Assembly (NCBI RefSeq): GCF_003945595.2
Contig: NW_024104118.1
Coordinates: 1,178,001 to 1,242,000, forward strand
Reading direction: 5' to 3'
Length of the DNA stretch: 64,000 nucleotides
Source of the DNA: Pipra filicauda
Lineage: Eukaryota; Chordata; Aves; Passeriformes; Pipridae
In this document: one piece after another, positions 58,001 through 64,000 of the stretch
Numbering within the stretch: position 1 is the stretch's first letter
Layout: every line of letters starts with the position of its first letter
Notes under the pieces: generated by a model
Database searches by the model: none
Seen by the model: the letters and a program-made list of their open reading frames with translations, nothing else
What the model was told of the DNA's origin: nothing
Position numbers and translations under genes: made by a program

Positions 58001-59563
58001 GAACTACAGAAGAAGATTCAGCTGAAGGTATGAAAGGATACATTAGTTGAAAAATACATCCATTTTTCTTTGCACAGTTTGATTCCACCGTAATTCAACG
58101 TGATTTTTCTTCGTTGCTTTGATTATTTTCCATTCAGCATGATGAAAGTATTAGAAGGCACATGGAACAAATTGAACAAAGAAAAGAGAAAGCAGCTGAA
58201 TTAAGTAGTGGAAGACATGCTAATACTGATTATGCACCAAAACTCACCCCCTATGAACGAAAGAAACAGTGCTCATTATGCAATGTGATGGTAAGTTGGA
58301 TCCAGGGAATACTGTTGGAATTGCTGGGCCAACCCAAGCCATGGAGGTACAAGTTGTGCTTCACTCACAGATGAGAGCGTTGCACATCTACTGTGTCCCC
58401 TCTGCTCTGCACCTTACTCTGCATTCTTCTATCTATGTAAATCTATAAAGGTGGGTTAGGGAGGATTTGAAAGAACTGTAGAGTTGTGGGTGGAGTGGAG
58501 AGTGTGGGCAGTGCCCAGTTATTACCTGCCTCTGCCAAGAAAAGCAAGGATCCTGGAGCATCAGATGGAAGGTAGTTTAAAGCCAAGTAAGGAATGTGGT
58601 TCTTTACCTAGCAGGTAGCTGAGCTGTGAACACCTTGTTCTGAGATCCTGTGGGTATTTGAATTTGCTTTGAGTTCAGGGGTTGATTGGACAGGTTTCAT
58701 TGGATTGAAGTTCACTGAAGGATGTGGAGAAACCACATCAGACTCAAGAAATTCTTGAATTGAGTTTGGTTGGATGCTTAAAAGGGATGGAAGGGAAAAT
58801 TAGTGTCTGCTTTGTCTCCTCTTTTCCTTCATTGTCTTATTTTTTGATCACTGTTGGAAGCCTGGCAGATTTCCAACCTCCCAGGATATCTCTGCTTGTG
58901 TCTGCCCTTCCCTGTATCCCAGGAAAAAAGCAGAAGAGAGGCCATACACTCACTGAGCAGGAAGATGGGAGATCTCTTCTTGTTGATAACTGGTTTCACT
59001 GATTTGCAAGGGCTGTGCATTATTGCAGCCTTATGTGCTACTAAGCATTATTTCCTGTAATTGCTGAATTGAGCAACATTGCTTGGGATCACCTCAGGCA
59101 GTGCTGGAACAGAAACTCAGGCTCAGCAGACTGCAGTCTTGCAATACTCACTGATCATGCATCTCAGAATGAAAATCCAATATATGAAGTTAGATTGAAG
59201 TAAGAATGAGATGAGAAGCCAAGATTTTTTAATCTATTATTACACTGCTGGCTAGCAAATCATTCTGTAGTTTACTCCTAAGTCCTGCATAAAAGATGTT
59301 TATGTAAATTAGGTCGAGGAGTAAAGTACTGTGCTTGAATTTTCTGAACATACCCCTGACAAATTGGCATATTTTTTATTATATTTTAAATACTATTATT
59401 TATGGATGATGGAATTTGCAAAGGAAAAATAACTATTAAGTCACTGTCATTACAGATTTCATCAGAAGTGTATCTATTTAGCCACATTAAAGGGAAAAAA
59501 CACCAACAAGCTGTGAGAGAAAACAGTAGTATACAAGGACGAGAGCTTTCAGATGAAGAAGTG
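12974..59563 (+). CDS. SCAPER: SCAPER, N-terminal 60% of the coding region in 18 internal exons plus alternative start exon
   Basis: SCAPER binds cyclin A/CDK2, associates with the ER and, in tubulin mRNA autoregulation, links TTC5 on tubulin-translating ribosomes to the CCR4-NOT deadenylase. Joining the exons listed separately from ATGATG gives 840 residues, [14 protein letters not shown] through REL-SDEEV, collinear with the roughly 1400-residue human protein as I recall it. Visible domains: the SCAPER N-terminal domain around residues 85-180 ([20 protein letters not shown]), a low-complexity region 205-420, a long charged helical/coiled-coil stretch 421-795, and one C2H2 zinc finger with C798, C801, H814 and H820. 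The remaining C-terminal exons lie beyond 64000. All introns but one are GT-AG; the exception uses GC at 38507. The gene symbol is near certain; the 5' end is less so. Confidence 0.95.
14115..14280 (+). mobile_element. Decayed CR1 fragment
   Basis: GTGCAGAAAGGAACCTGGAG corresponds to the CR1 internal phrase usually reading CAGAAAGGGACCTGGGGG. AGGGGTTGGACTGGACCTGC, then GGGCCCTTCCAGGC and TCTGTGACTGTG, correspond to the CR1 3' end. The part between is missing or unrecognisable, so this is an old, internally deleted copy. Confidence 0.6.
15591..15625 (+). CDS. SCAPER: Candidate 35-nt SCAPER start exon (alternative)
   Basis: A micro-exon lies between TTTCTTTCTAAAG and ATATGATG|GTAAGA. It ends with ATGATG (15620-15625), which joins in phase 0 to GCTTCTTTCC of the next exon to give MMASFQ, the canonical human N-terminus. 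It has a pyrimidine-rich acceptor tract and a strong donor. Exon 12961-13036 offers the same MM, so only one of the two may be the major start exon. Confidence 0.5.
16150..16231 (+). promoter_or_regulatory. Cluster of homeodomain-type TAATTA sites
   Basis: TAATTA occurs at 16150-16155, 16160-16165 and 16174-16179, with CAATTAG at 16225-16231. This lies about 260 bp before a SCAPER coding exon. Such clusters are typical of homeodomain-bound enhancers, but AT-rich introns also give them by chance. Confidence 0.3.
16489..16606 (+). CDS. SCAPER: SCAPER coding exon, residues 3-42
   Basis: The acceptor is TTGTTTTCAG|GCTTCT and the donor GATGATG|GTACGT, with 118 nt (39 codons plus one). It encodes [20 protein letters not shown] followed by [19 protein letters not shown]. 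This is almost identical to the human N-terminus, which supports both gene identity and frame. Confidence 0.96.
17300..17458 (+). mobile_element. CR1 LINE 3' fragment
   Basis: It reads as the last part of CR1: GATGCTCAAAACCTGCCTGG, CACAGCCTTGGGCAGCCTGG, then GGTTGGACTAGATGATCTC, GGAGGTTCCTTCCCACTTC and a TGATTCTG end. It is 5'-truncated and moderately diverged. Confidence 0.85.
20078..20110. repeat. Three exact copies of an 11-bp unit
   Basis: GTTACACCCCA is repeated at 20078-20088, 20089-20099 and 20100-20110. It is a small intronic minisatellite likely to vary in copy number. Confidence 0.9.
22059..22129 (+). CDS. SCAPER: SCAPER coding exon, residues 42-65
   Basis: The exon has 71 nt between CTCCACAG|GAAAAT and AAACAG|GTATCT. 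It completes the Gly codon and encodes [20 protein letters not shown] then AKQ, a basic linker seen in the human protein at the same place. Confidence 0.94.
22130..26239 (+). other. SCAPER: SCAPER intron
   Basis: This 4.1-kb intron carries one inverted CR1 (about 25273-25580). The block 23950-24260 is AT-rich with low repeat content and could be a conserved element, but no specific motif array stands out. Confidence 0.8.
25273..25580 (-). mobile_element. CR1 LINE 3' fragment, inverted
   Basis: It begins with the reverse-complement CR1 tail GTCATAGAATCATTAAGGTT, then CATAGAGTTCACCCATTAAC, GGGCAGCTTGTTCCAGTGCC and AACCTCATCTGGCACAACTT. This is the standard inverted CR1 order. It is moderately diverged; the inner end is approximate. 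Confidence 0.9.
26240..26437 (+). CDS. SCAPER: SCAPER coding exon, residues 66-131: start of the SCAPER N-terminal domain
   Basis: This exon has 198 nt and 66 codons, with acceptor TGTTTTCAG|AACACT and donor TGCAAG|GTAAGG. It encodes [20 protein letters not shown] (variable), then [40 protein letters not shown] and SVVECK, nearly invariant among vertebrates. The second half is CpG-rich compared with flanking introns, typical of a constrained bird exon. Confidence 0.97.
27940..28060 (+). promoter_or_regulatory. Candidate homeodomain-rich element
   Basis: The stretch includes a TTAATTAA palindrome (27950-27957), TAATATT and ATTACTAATAATG runs, and TGATTGTCATT, which is close to a PBX/MEIS composite site. 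It lies within the long SCAPER intron. The evidence is motif content only. Confidence 0.22.
31781..31829. repeat. TA/CA compound microsatellite
   Basis: Mixed runs of TATATA, TACATA and ACACAC cover about 49 bp. This is a normal intronic simple repeat. Confidence 0.9.
33040..33560 (+). promoter_or_regulatory. Candidate conserved enhancer in SCAPER intron (GC island plus paired AATTGGTAA)
   Basis: A CpG-dense block (about 33171-33300) stands out sharply from the AT-rich intron. It is followed by CCAATTGG and two copies of AATTGGTAA exactly 12 bp apart (33317-33325 and 33329-33337), a CCAAT motif near 33296 and a SOX-like ACAAAG upstream. There is no open coding frame that resembles a protein and no repeat. 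Intronic blocks of this type in genes next to developmental regulators are often enhancers. The identity is inferred. Confidence 0.4.
33672..33693. repeat. T22 homopolymer
   Basis: A run of 22 T. No LINE or retrocopy sequence was recognised beside it. Confidence 0.9.
35753..35853 (+). CDS. SCAPER: SCAPER coding exon, residues 132-165
   Basis: The exon has 101 nt, from TACTTTTCAG|GAAGTC to AGAGCAG|GTAATT. It encodes [20 protein letters not shown] then [13 protein letters not shown], the helical end of the SCAPER N-terminal domain. It follows a 9.3-kb intron that holds the GC-rich candidate enhancer near 33.3 kb. Confidence 0.96.
36302..36418 (+). CDS. SCAPER: SCAPER coding exon, residues 165-204
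   Basis: The exon has 117 nt between TTTGCAG|ACCTAC and TTTTGG|GTATGA. It encodes [20 protein letters not shown] and [18 protein letters not shown], then two bases of Gly204. The Ser/Pro motifs SPG and SPS are possible CDK-type sites (inference). Confidence 0.95.
36419..38345 (+). other. SCAPER: SCAPER intron
   Basis: This 1.9-kb intron has a short TG run near 37640 and no recognised repeat or RNA. Confidence 0.8.
38346..38506 (+). CDS. SCAPER: SCAPER coding exon, residues 204-258, with a GC donor
   Basis: The exon has 161 nt from TTCATTTAG|GAACCC. It encodes [20 protein letters not shown] then [20 protein letters not shown] and [13 protein letters not shown]. The [17 protein letters not shown] core is conserved in human, the rest is not. 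The frame requires the exon to end AAAAATG|GCAAGT, a GC-AG intron, since the split codon G+AT (D258) then leads into [10 protein letters not shown] exactly as in human. Confidence 0.93.
38507..44933 (+). other. SCAPER: SCAPER intron with GC donor (6.4 kb)
   Basis: This intron begins GCAAGT and ends CTGTAG. It contains a 19-bp direct repeat, CCAAAAAGAGTGAAACCAC, at 39877-39895 and 39902-39920. No CR1 copy was recognised in it. The ORF pairs near 42.6-43.0 kb on both strands have no recognisable product. Confidence 0.8.
44934..45196 (+). CDS. SCAPER: SCAPER coding exon, residues 258-345 (disordered region)
   Basis: The exon has 263 nt with acceptor TTCGCTGTAG|ATCGGA and donor GCTCGG|GTCAGT. 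It starts with the conserved [20 protein letters not shown] and then becomes Ser/Pro/Glu-rich with little similarity to the human sequence beyond a DSDKEN motif. It is a fast-evolving, probably unstructured segment. Confidence 0.94.
45620..45844 (+). CDS. SCAPER: SCAPER coding exon, residues 346-420 (disordered region)
   Basis: The exon has 225 nt and 75 codons from TTTTTAG|TTCCCA to TCAAAT|GTGAGT. Most of it is low in complexity and differs from human, but its end MDASDISN corresponds to human MDPSDISN and fixes frame and boundary. Confidence 0.92.
45845..47388 (+). other. SCAPER: SCAPER intron
   Basis: A 1.5-kb intron with nothing recognisable in it. The short introns at 45197-45619, 47560-48024, 48101-48565, 48684-49000 and 49113-49573 are likewise plain, apart from the hairpin at 49406-49438. 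Confidence 0.8.
47389..47559 (+). CDS. SCAPER: SCAPER coding exon, residues 421-477: start of the coiled-coil part
   Basis: The exon has 171 nt between TTCCTGCAG|TCCATG and TTCTCA|GTCAGT. It encodes [20 protein letters not shown] then [20 protein letters not shown], a strongly charged helix, and the acidic patch [17 protein letters not shown]. It is almost identical to human. Confidence 0.97.
48025..48100 (+). CDS. SCAPER: SCAPER coding exon, residues 478-503
   Basis: The exon has 76 nt between GATTTTCAG|GCTAGC and TATGAAG|GTAAAT. It encodes [20 protein letters not shown] then LADYE, matching the human [12 protein letters not shown] segment between the acidic patch and the coiled coil. Confidence 0.95.
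48566..48683 (+). CDS. SCAPER: SCAPER coding exon, residues 503-542
   Basis: The exon has 118 nt between CTGCCCAG|CTCGTG and CAAAAG|GTTCCT. It encodes [20 protein letters not shown] then [18 protein letters not shown]. The donor GTTCCT is weaker than its neighbours, but the split Arg codon AG+A into TIAESKKK confirms it. Confidence 0.95.
49001..49112 (+). CDS. SCAPER: SCAPER coding exon, residues 542-579 (coiled coil)
   Basis: The exon has 112 nt between TTATTAAAAG|AACAAT and GAGAGG|GTAAGC. It encodes [20 protein letters not shown] then [17 protein letters not shown], a charged helix. The acceptor has a poor polypyrimidine tract next to the AG (TTATTAAAAG), with T-rich sequence further upstream. 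Confidence 0.96.
49406..49438. repeat. Perfect 13-bp inverted repeat, 7-nt loop
   Basis: GTTTAACCCAAAG (49406-49418) and CTTTGGGTTAAAC (49426-49438) are exact reverse complements separated by CAGTGTA. The hairpin lies in a short SCAPER intron, about 135 bp before the next acceptor. Confidence 0.9.
49574..49714 (+). CDS. SCAPER: SCAPER coding exon, residues 580-626 (coiled coil)
   Basis: The exon has 141 nt and 47 codons between TCTACATAG|GAGAAA and GCTAAG|GTAAGT. It encodes [40 protein letters not shown] and AQEEEAK. It is nearly invariant against human. Confidence 0.97.
50325..50755 (-). mobile_element. Solo LTR of an avian endogenous retrovirus
   Basis: The 431-bp block reads, on the plus strand, TGGTTTAACCCCAACCAGTA ... 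ACTCTATCCCAGCCAAAAGC, with TG/CA termini. I recognise it as the widespread bird LTR whose sense strand starts TGT-CTG-TTTTGGCTGGGATA, so its sense is on the minus strand, opposite to SCAPER. A possible ATTAAA poly(A) signal lies in the sense direction. There is no internal viral sequence and no obvious target-site duplication, so it is an old solo LTR with degraded edges. The family name is not asserted. Confidence 0.75.
51246..51297. repeat. Imperfect 52-nt hairpin
   Basis: Outer arms TGTTTACTGAC (51246-51256) and GTCAGTAAACA (51287-51297) pair perfectly. Inner arms AATCCATT (51263-51270) and AATGGATT (51276-51283) pair across a 5-nt loop, with an asymmetric internal loop of 6 and 3 nt. It is too short for a standard miRNA precursor. 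Confidence 0.8.
51995..52150 (+). CDS. SCAPER: SCAPER coding exon, residues 627-678 (coiled coil)
   Basis: The exon has 156 nt between TATTTGCAG|GTAAAT and GTTCAG|GTACAA. It encodes [40 protein letters not shown] and [12 protein letters not shown]. The first six bases, GTAAAT, look like a splice donor, so splicing re-creates a donor-like AAG|GTAAAT at the exon junction. Confidence 0.97.
52151..54004 (+). other. SCAPER: SCAPER intron
   Basis: A 1.9-kb intron with a CR1 copy in its last quarter (53530-53870) and otherwise nothing recognisable. Confidence 0.8.
53530..53870 (+). mobile_element. CR1 LINE 3' fragment, relatively well preserved
   Basis: It runs from ACCATCTATAACTACCTGAA through AGCAATAGGACAAGGGGGCA and GGCATTGGAATGGGCTGCCC to GGACTCGATGATCTCGGAGG, ending with GATTCTATGATTCTATGATT. 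The open frame 53462-53785 covers the C-terminus of the CR1 ORF2 protein ([20 protein letters not shown]). It is the best preserved CR1 in the window, same strand as SCAPER, and ends about 135 bp before a coding exon. Confidence 0.95.
54005..54147 (+). CDS. SCAPER: SCAPER coding exon, residues 679-726 (coiled coil)
   Basis: The exon has 143 nt between CTCCGGCAG|GAGCGC and GGCCAG|GTAACT. It encodes [40 protein letters not shown] and DAARERA. GC content is much higher than in flanking introns. A CR1 copy ends only about 135 bp upstream of the acceptor. Confidence 0.97.
54148..57945 (+). other. SCAPER: SCAPER intron
   Basis: A 3.8-kb intron. Nothing recognisable apart from T-rich tracts near 55681. 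The ORF at 57152-57562 on the minus strand has no recognisable product. Confidence 0.75.
57946..58027 (+). CDS. SCAPER: SCAPER coding exon, residues 726-753 (coiled coil)
   Basis: The exon has 82 nt between TTTTGGTTAG|AGATCG and CTGAAG|GTATGA. It encodes [20 protein letters not shown] then QKKIQLK. It is followed by an intron of only 110 bp. Confidence 0.96.
58138..58290 (+). CDS. SCAPER: SCAPER coding exon, residues 754-804: first half of the zinc finger
   Basis: The exon has 153 nt between CATTCAG|CATGAT and GTGATG|GTAAGT. It encodes [40 protein letters not shown] and [11 protein letters not shown]. The CSLC pair (C798, C801) supplies the two cysteine ligands of the SCAPER C2H2 finger. Confidence 0.97.
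58291..59455 (+). other. SCAPER: SCAPER intron within the zinc finger
   Basis: A 1.2-kb intron that separates the Cys pair from the His pair of the zinc finger. No repeat was recognised. Confidence 0.8.
59456..59563 (+). CDS. SCAPER: SCAPER coding exon, residues 805-840: second half of the zinc finger
   Basis: The exon has 108 nt between CATTACAG|ATTTCA and GAAGTG|GTAAGT. It encodes [20 protein letters not shown] then [17 protein letters not shown]814 and H820 complete a C-X2-C-X12-H-X5-H finger of the U1-like/matrin kind. The following exon, expected to start near EHLSLKKY, is not in the remaining 4.4 kb. Confidence 0.96.
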
Positions 59564-62500
59564 GTAAGTTTTGTCATATTTTTTATATTATCTCTAGTTT
59601 TAAATGCCATTCAGCTGAGTAGCCTGTGAAAGTCTTGAGAATTCTTATAAAGGAATTGAACATTTAGCGTGGGAATCATAGCAGACTAATGAAAATAAAT
59701 GAAAGAAACAGTGCATTCAAATGCTTCAGGCAATTGCCATTTGAAACAGATTCTCTATAAAATGTGACAAATCTCTATTAATCAAAGGCATTTTTCATCT
59801 CGCTATAATCCTTTTATCATAAAAATCTGATATATTGCAGGTGTCGGCATCTCGCATTTTTCCTTTGTTCCTTCTTGTTGCTGAAAATACCTCAGTCCTT
59901 CCTTACGTGGTCAGATGTGATGTCCTGTGCATCGAGGTCCTTAGTGCTCGAAACTGTAGTGCTAAATTACTTTAAAATGTTAGGTTGGAAATGTTTTTTA
60001 AGTATTAACATTGCTAAGAAGAGCAATAGTTAGTTTTTCAGTAGCTTCTTTAGAACAGCTGGCACTTCGGGTGATTTTTAGGAAGCAATTGAGGATGTTT
60101 CTTACGAAATCAAGAGACTGTGCTGTAGAAAACACACCTGAATTGTTGTCTGGTTTAACTTTTCTTTGCTGCTGCCTGAATTGAACTACAGGGTTGAGTC
60201 AAGGCCTTTTCTATGGGAATTTGAGTTCTGCCACGTCCCAAAAGAATTGTGAATGCCTGTGTATTATACCTGTCAGGGGTCAGGAGGACATACTGAGCAG
60301 GCCAGTTCTTCAGTGCTGATTCAGGTTTAACTTGGTCATGTTTGGGAATCTGTTTCCATTGACACTGTTCAGTTGTCGTAATTTTTTTCACTTTCCTTCA
60401 CAGTTTTTGTTACTATTTTATGTACTAAAATATCTGTGTTTACAGCTTCTTACATCCAGTTGTAACATCTTTACTTTTCTAAAAAGCTTTGGAGAGTTAG
60501 GTCTCTGAGGTCCTGAAACCCACAGGGGTGGTTCTTGGTTATCACTGAAAGAACAGAAAAAGATAATTGGAGAGATACAAGAGTCTGGAGGGTTAAATGT
60601 TTGCTGAGCTGCACTTTGCCACCTCTTCCCAATTGTAATGAAAGTACATAAACTGTTTTTTCAGCTGCTTTTTTTCCTCTTGGACAGTGGTTAGTGGGCA
60701 GTTGTGTGATTTTGGATTTGGTGTTGAGGTGCCAGGCGTGCCTCACTGGGTGTATGGGAGGAGGCTCTGTGCTGCATCCCTTTGCCTGGAAACACAAGCT
60801 GGGAGGCCAAAGTGTGGCCAGTCTGTAGCACTGGGATGGGCTGGGATCTCTCCAGCCTTTGCTGGTGTCTGTCTGGCCACTGGTGACTGAGCTGTGGTTC
60901 TTGCTGGGCAGCTGGCTCAGATGAATCTGGAGGAAAGCAGTGAACTGGATCTCCTTTTGATTTAGCATTATCCACTCTTCACAGCACGTGATGTGGTGGC
61001 TTAACAATTCCAGCTTCCCGAAAAAGGCATTGCTCAGGACTCCTCCTTTGCTCTTTCCATTCCACACAGCTCTGCTCTCTCTTCACATGCAATGGTAGCT
61101 TTATTTTTAAGGAGCTCGGGAAGCAAATAATTTCCTTCATATTTTCCTTTTGGACAACCTGAACCCATGTTAGATGGTGACAAGACACGCTCTGATGATC
61201 TCTGGTATCCCAGGAAATCCCAGAGCAGGACAAGGTGTGATAGACTCTATTCTGGGATAGGGAACATGTACTTTCCAACATATTTTCTTCACGTACCAAC
61301 AGCTGCTTTTGCACCCAGCTGATGGAAACAGAAGTTCCACTAGAGGGCACAGAGATCCTGATTTTTGTGAGGTCCAACATCATGTGCTTAAATCCAGGGT
61401 TTCTCAGCAAAAAATTTTGATGTGAACTTAAGACCAAGTTTAAGGCTAAATGTATGTTTTTCTTGAATAATAATGCAGGAGAGAAAGGAGAGAACAGTTC
61501 TAACTGAATGAACAGTTTGAGGATTATGATAGTGGATTTTAATATTCTTCAGGGGGTGCACAGTTTTTAGCATGCTGGCAACATATGGATGCTTCCACTG
61601 TTAAATATTTTATATATTATGTATAGCTATATTTCAATTAGTCTGAGTATAACATTCTGAATTATATTCTTGTAATCTGAAATTTCCTTGGCTTGAGGCC
61701 CTCTCTGCTTTTCATTACTTATTATTTTTTCCAAAGAGCAGTAGTAAGATATGCATGTTAGGGATATGGTCACTGCAACGTAGGAAAGTAGTTTTATTTA
61801 TTGGAGCAGTCTGCTTTGTGTACCTCTTTATTCAGCATGCACAGTTAATGCCACCTCCACAACTAAAGCCTTCAGTAACTTCTCAAGTTTTGAAATAATG
61901 GAGAAAAAAAATCAAGAGTATTACATAGAAGTAAAACCATATCCCAGGGAAGCTTTATAATACCCATGGTTACTTATTTATCACTGTTTTCAATTTTTTA
62001 GTCAGTGAAGGTAACTCTAGTGAGAACATACTTGTACTACTTAAAGTTATTACTTGTCATCTGTGATGTCTTTAGATTATATATGTCTTGCCTGTGACCC
62101 TTCTTCTTTGACAGAAAAGATTTTATTTATATCACCTTTGACCTAATAAAATTTCACCTTTAACCTTATGCACTTGACACCCCAGATAACTTACTCTTGA
62201 TCTCTGACTCATTTTGTGTTCAGCCTGCTCAGTATAATAGGGAGCTGCCTAGAAAGAAAGCTTTTTTGAAATTGTAATCTGATCATAGAATTTCTTTGTT
62301 ATTACTTGAGAAATCACAGGACTTGAAATGTTTTTGTCTGTACTGGTGTCTCAGAAGGTAAGATTTAGGTATCTCCTTAAGACTTCAGAAACTGATTTAA
62401 ATAAATGATTATATCATTTCACATGGTAAGGATTGTTTTTGGTTGATTTGACTGTAAACAGAAAGTTAAAAACTGTACTAAATGGTCATTGACACTGAAT

Positions 62501-62664
62501 TTTCCAGGCTGGGTGGATGCTAGGATTTGATCTTGCCAGATGGAAAAAGAAACTGATACATTCTAGGGCTTTTCCCTTTGCTGTAGCATTTATAAGTTCT
62601 GTACTTTTACAGACATTTTCAGAGATAAAAGCAGACTTCATGTTGGAGCAGCATCCCATTGTTT

Positions 62665-62695
62665 TGGAATTAAACGTGTGTTATGTTTAATTCCA
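62665..62695. repeat. Perfect 11-bp inverted repeat, 9-nt loop
   Basis: TGGAATTAAAC (62665-62675) pairs exactly with GTTTAATTCCA (62685-62695) across GTGTGTTAT. Each arm also contains a homeodomain-like TTAATT core. Confidence 0.9.
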
Positions 62696-63159
62696 TCCTG
62701 TGAGGTGAATTCACTTGTGGCTGTGATGTGCTTGGTGGAACACACAAACAAAAGAGTTTTGCTTTGAAGGAAGATACTAAAAATGAAAAAGCTTGAAGTT
62801 CTTTCTCAGATTGTGTGACAGCTTCGTTTCACCTCAGCCTTTTGGGTGAAAATCCCCTCGTTTAGGGGTTTATTAGTCTCCAGCTGAAACAGATGGAGAT
62901 TTCTCTTACAGAGAACACCTACGGGTTTTGAAACATTTTGAAACATGTGCAAGCAAATTAAAGTTCTGTTCACATTTTTTACTTCCTTTGTAACTTTGCT
63001 TTTTTCTGGCCTTTTCTAGATAGATGAATTCACATAGTTGGTAAAAACTCTTCCAGCAGGCTAAAAGCCATCTTTCCTTCCCTACCTTTCTGAAGCTTTC
63101 TCTGTCCCATGTGGTTTCACCGTGCAGTAACAACGTTCTGTCTCCATTATCTCTCCCTG

Positions 63160-63420
63160 CTTAAATGCCTGGCTTCTTCCATCAAACTCTCAGCTTTCCC
63201 TCCTTTTTGCATTGCCATTTGCTGTGCTATTGATTTCCCGTCCCCTCTCTCAATATCCATATTGCTTTCAGCTCAGCAAAAGATGTAAACAGCGTAAGCA
63301 ATTTGCTTTCATTGACTTCACTGGAATCAATTAGTATGTTTGTAGTCCTGACTAATTACTTTGCTGAATTAAAGCCTGTGTGACACAAAGACCTCACTGA
63401 GAAGGTGCCTGTGAAAGCCT
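63160..63420 (+). promoter_or_regulatory. Candidate forkhead/homeodomain element
   Basis: A perfect forkhead site TGTAAACA (63284-63291) is followed by CAATTAG (63328-63334) and CTAATTA (63352-63358), in sequence free of repeats. Function as an enhancer is inferred from motif grouping only. Confidence 0.28.
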
Positions 63421-63570
63421 CAGGACAACACCTGATGATTTCATTAGGCTGAGGGGTCTCTGCAAGGACCTTGTAGATGTTTGCTCCCACTTGTAGCTCC
63501 TATTGATCCATTTTTATGCCCCTCTGCTTTCCCTTTTGTCTTTGCCTTTCTTGCCTGTCCTCGTTTGCTT

Positions 63571-63612
63571 TGAGAAATACCCCTTACAGCTTTGAGAAAT
63601 ATCCTTACAGCT
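63571..63612. repeat. Two near-identical tandem copies of a ~22-bp unit
   Basis: The phrase TTTGAGAAATA(C/T)CC(C)TTACAGC occurs twice in tandem with two differences. A small intronic duplication. Confidence 0.75.
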
Positions 63613-63888
63613 TGCTCCCTTTGAACCATTGTCCCAGCTCTTGTCTGTATCTCCTGGCATTTATTTATATGCCACGGTTTAAAGGTACTTTTAGAATATA
63701 AATCATGTCATGCCATGTGGTCTGTGAATGTTTCCAATAAGTGAAAAGTACTTCTAAAAACCAGATGAAATAGATAACTTGGCAGGAGTTGCTTAATTTA
63801 TATAAGGTGCATGCTAAAATTTTATGTATTCCGAAGCAGGATGGAGGAATATTAATGAACCTTTGTTTGCATATGTGAAAAATGTGCC

Positions 63889-63905
63889 TTTTTTTTTTTT
63901 TTTTT
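63889..63905. repeat. T17 homopolymer
   Basis: A run of 17 T followed by ATCAG. It looks superficially like an acceptor tract, but the sequence after it does not encode the next SCAPER residues. Confidence 0.85.
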
Positions 63906-64000
63906 ATCAGGGAAGAAAACTGACTCTATTGTCGTTATATAATGAAACAAAGAACTTCTAAGAGGTGTATTTAGATCAAATGAAAACATAATCCCATGAT

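Larger units (their letters stand above)
59564..64000 (+). other. SCAPER: SCAPER intron, 5' part, running off the window
   Basis: At least 4.4 kb with no exon found. It holds two overlapping minus-strand ORFs (60471-61067, 60979-61437), an 11-bp hairpin at 62665-62695, a forkhead/homeodomain motif group at 63284-63358 and a T17 tract at 63889-63905. Confidence 0.8.

Noticed and set aside
63886..63940. Possible next SCAPER exon after the T17 tract ending ATCAG
   Set aside because: The downstream sequence does not encode the expected EHLSLKKY-like peptide in phase 0, and the pyrimidine tract is followed by ordinary intron.
1..64000. CRISPR arrays, operons, phage or other prokaryotic systems
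   Set aside because: The split genes, GT-AG introns, CR1 elements and CpG-island promoters show vertebrate nuclear DNA. No regularly spaced repeats were seen.

Overview
The window is vertebrate nuclear DNA, almost certainly from a bird. It carries several CR1 LINE fragments, some ending in the avian ATTCTATG-type 3' repeats, and one avian ERV-type LTR. It has no recognisable mammalian SINEs or L1. Introns are AT-rich and fairly compact, and the two promoters lie in GC-rich islands. The species cannot be named from this sequence.

Two genes can be read, lying head to head. On the minus strand at 176-6907 are the first five coding exons of RCN2 (reticulocalbin-2/ERC-55, an ER-lumen EF-hand protein); its last exons lie off the left edge. 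On the plus strand, from a CpG island near 11.0-11.2 kb to past the right edge, is SCAPER (S-phase cyclin A-associated protein in the ER, formerly ZNF291). I could place 18 internal coding exons (16489-59563), plus a start codon pair supplied by one of two alternative short 5' exons. Every internal exon keeps the reading frame, and together they encode about 840 residues of a protein near 1400 residues in mammals. The C-terminal part lies beyond 64 kb.

Region by region: 1-6907 is RCN2, with a CR1 in its intron 2. 6908-11050 is the intergenic stretch, holding the RCN2 promoter with a 20-bp triplicated GC-rich repeat and two clear CR1 copies. 11037-11210 is the SCAPER promoter, with NRF1, palindromic CRE and YY1 sites. 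11165-35752 holds long 5' introns with few exons. 35753-59563 is the exon-dense coiled-coil and zinc-finger part. 59564-64000 is the start of another long intron.

The two proteins are not known to work together, and their neighbourhood (RCN2 next to SCAPER) matches human 15q24. SCAPER is known as the ancient microsyntenic partner of Islet genes, and its introns host Islet enhancers in several animals. The most interesting non-coding content is therefore a set of candidate regulatory blocks inside SCAPER introns: 33.0-33.6 kb, the TAATTA cluster at 16.15 kb, 27.95-28.06 kb and 63.2-63.4 kb. Other points of note are a frame-proven GC-AG intron, an apparent alternative-start switch at the 5' end of SCAPER, donor-like sequences at two exon starts, and several short perfect hairpins with 7-9 nt loops. 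I found no tRNA, rRNA, CRISPR array or prokaryotic-type system.
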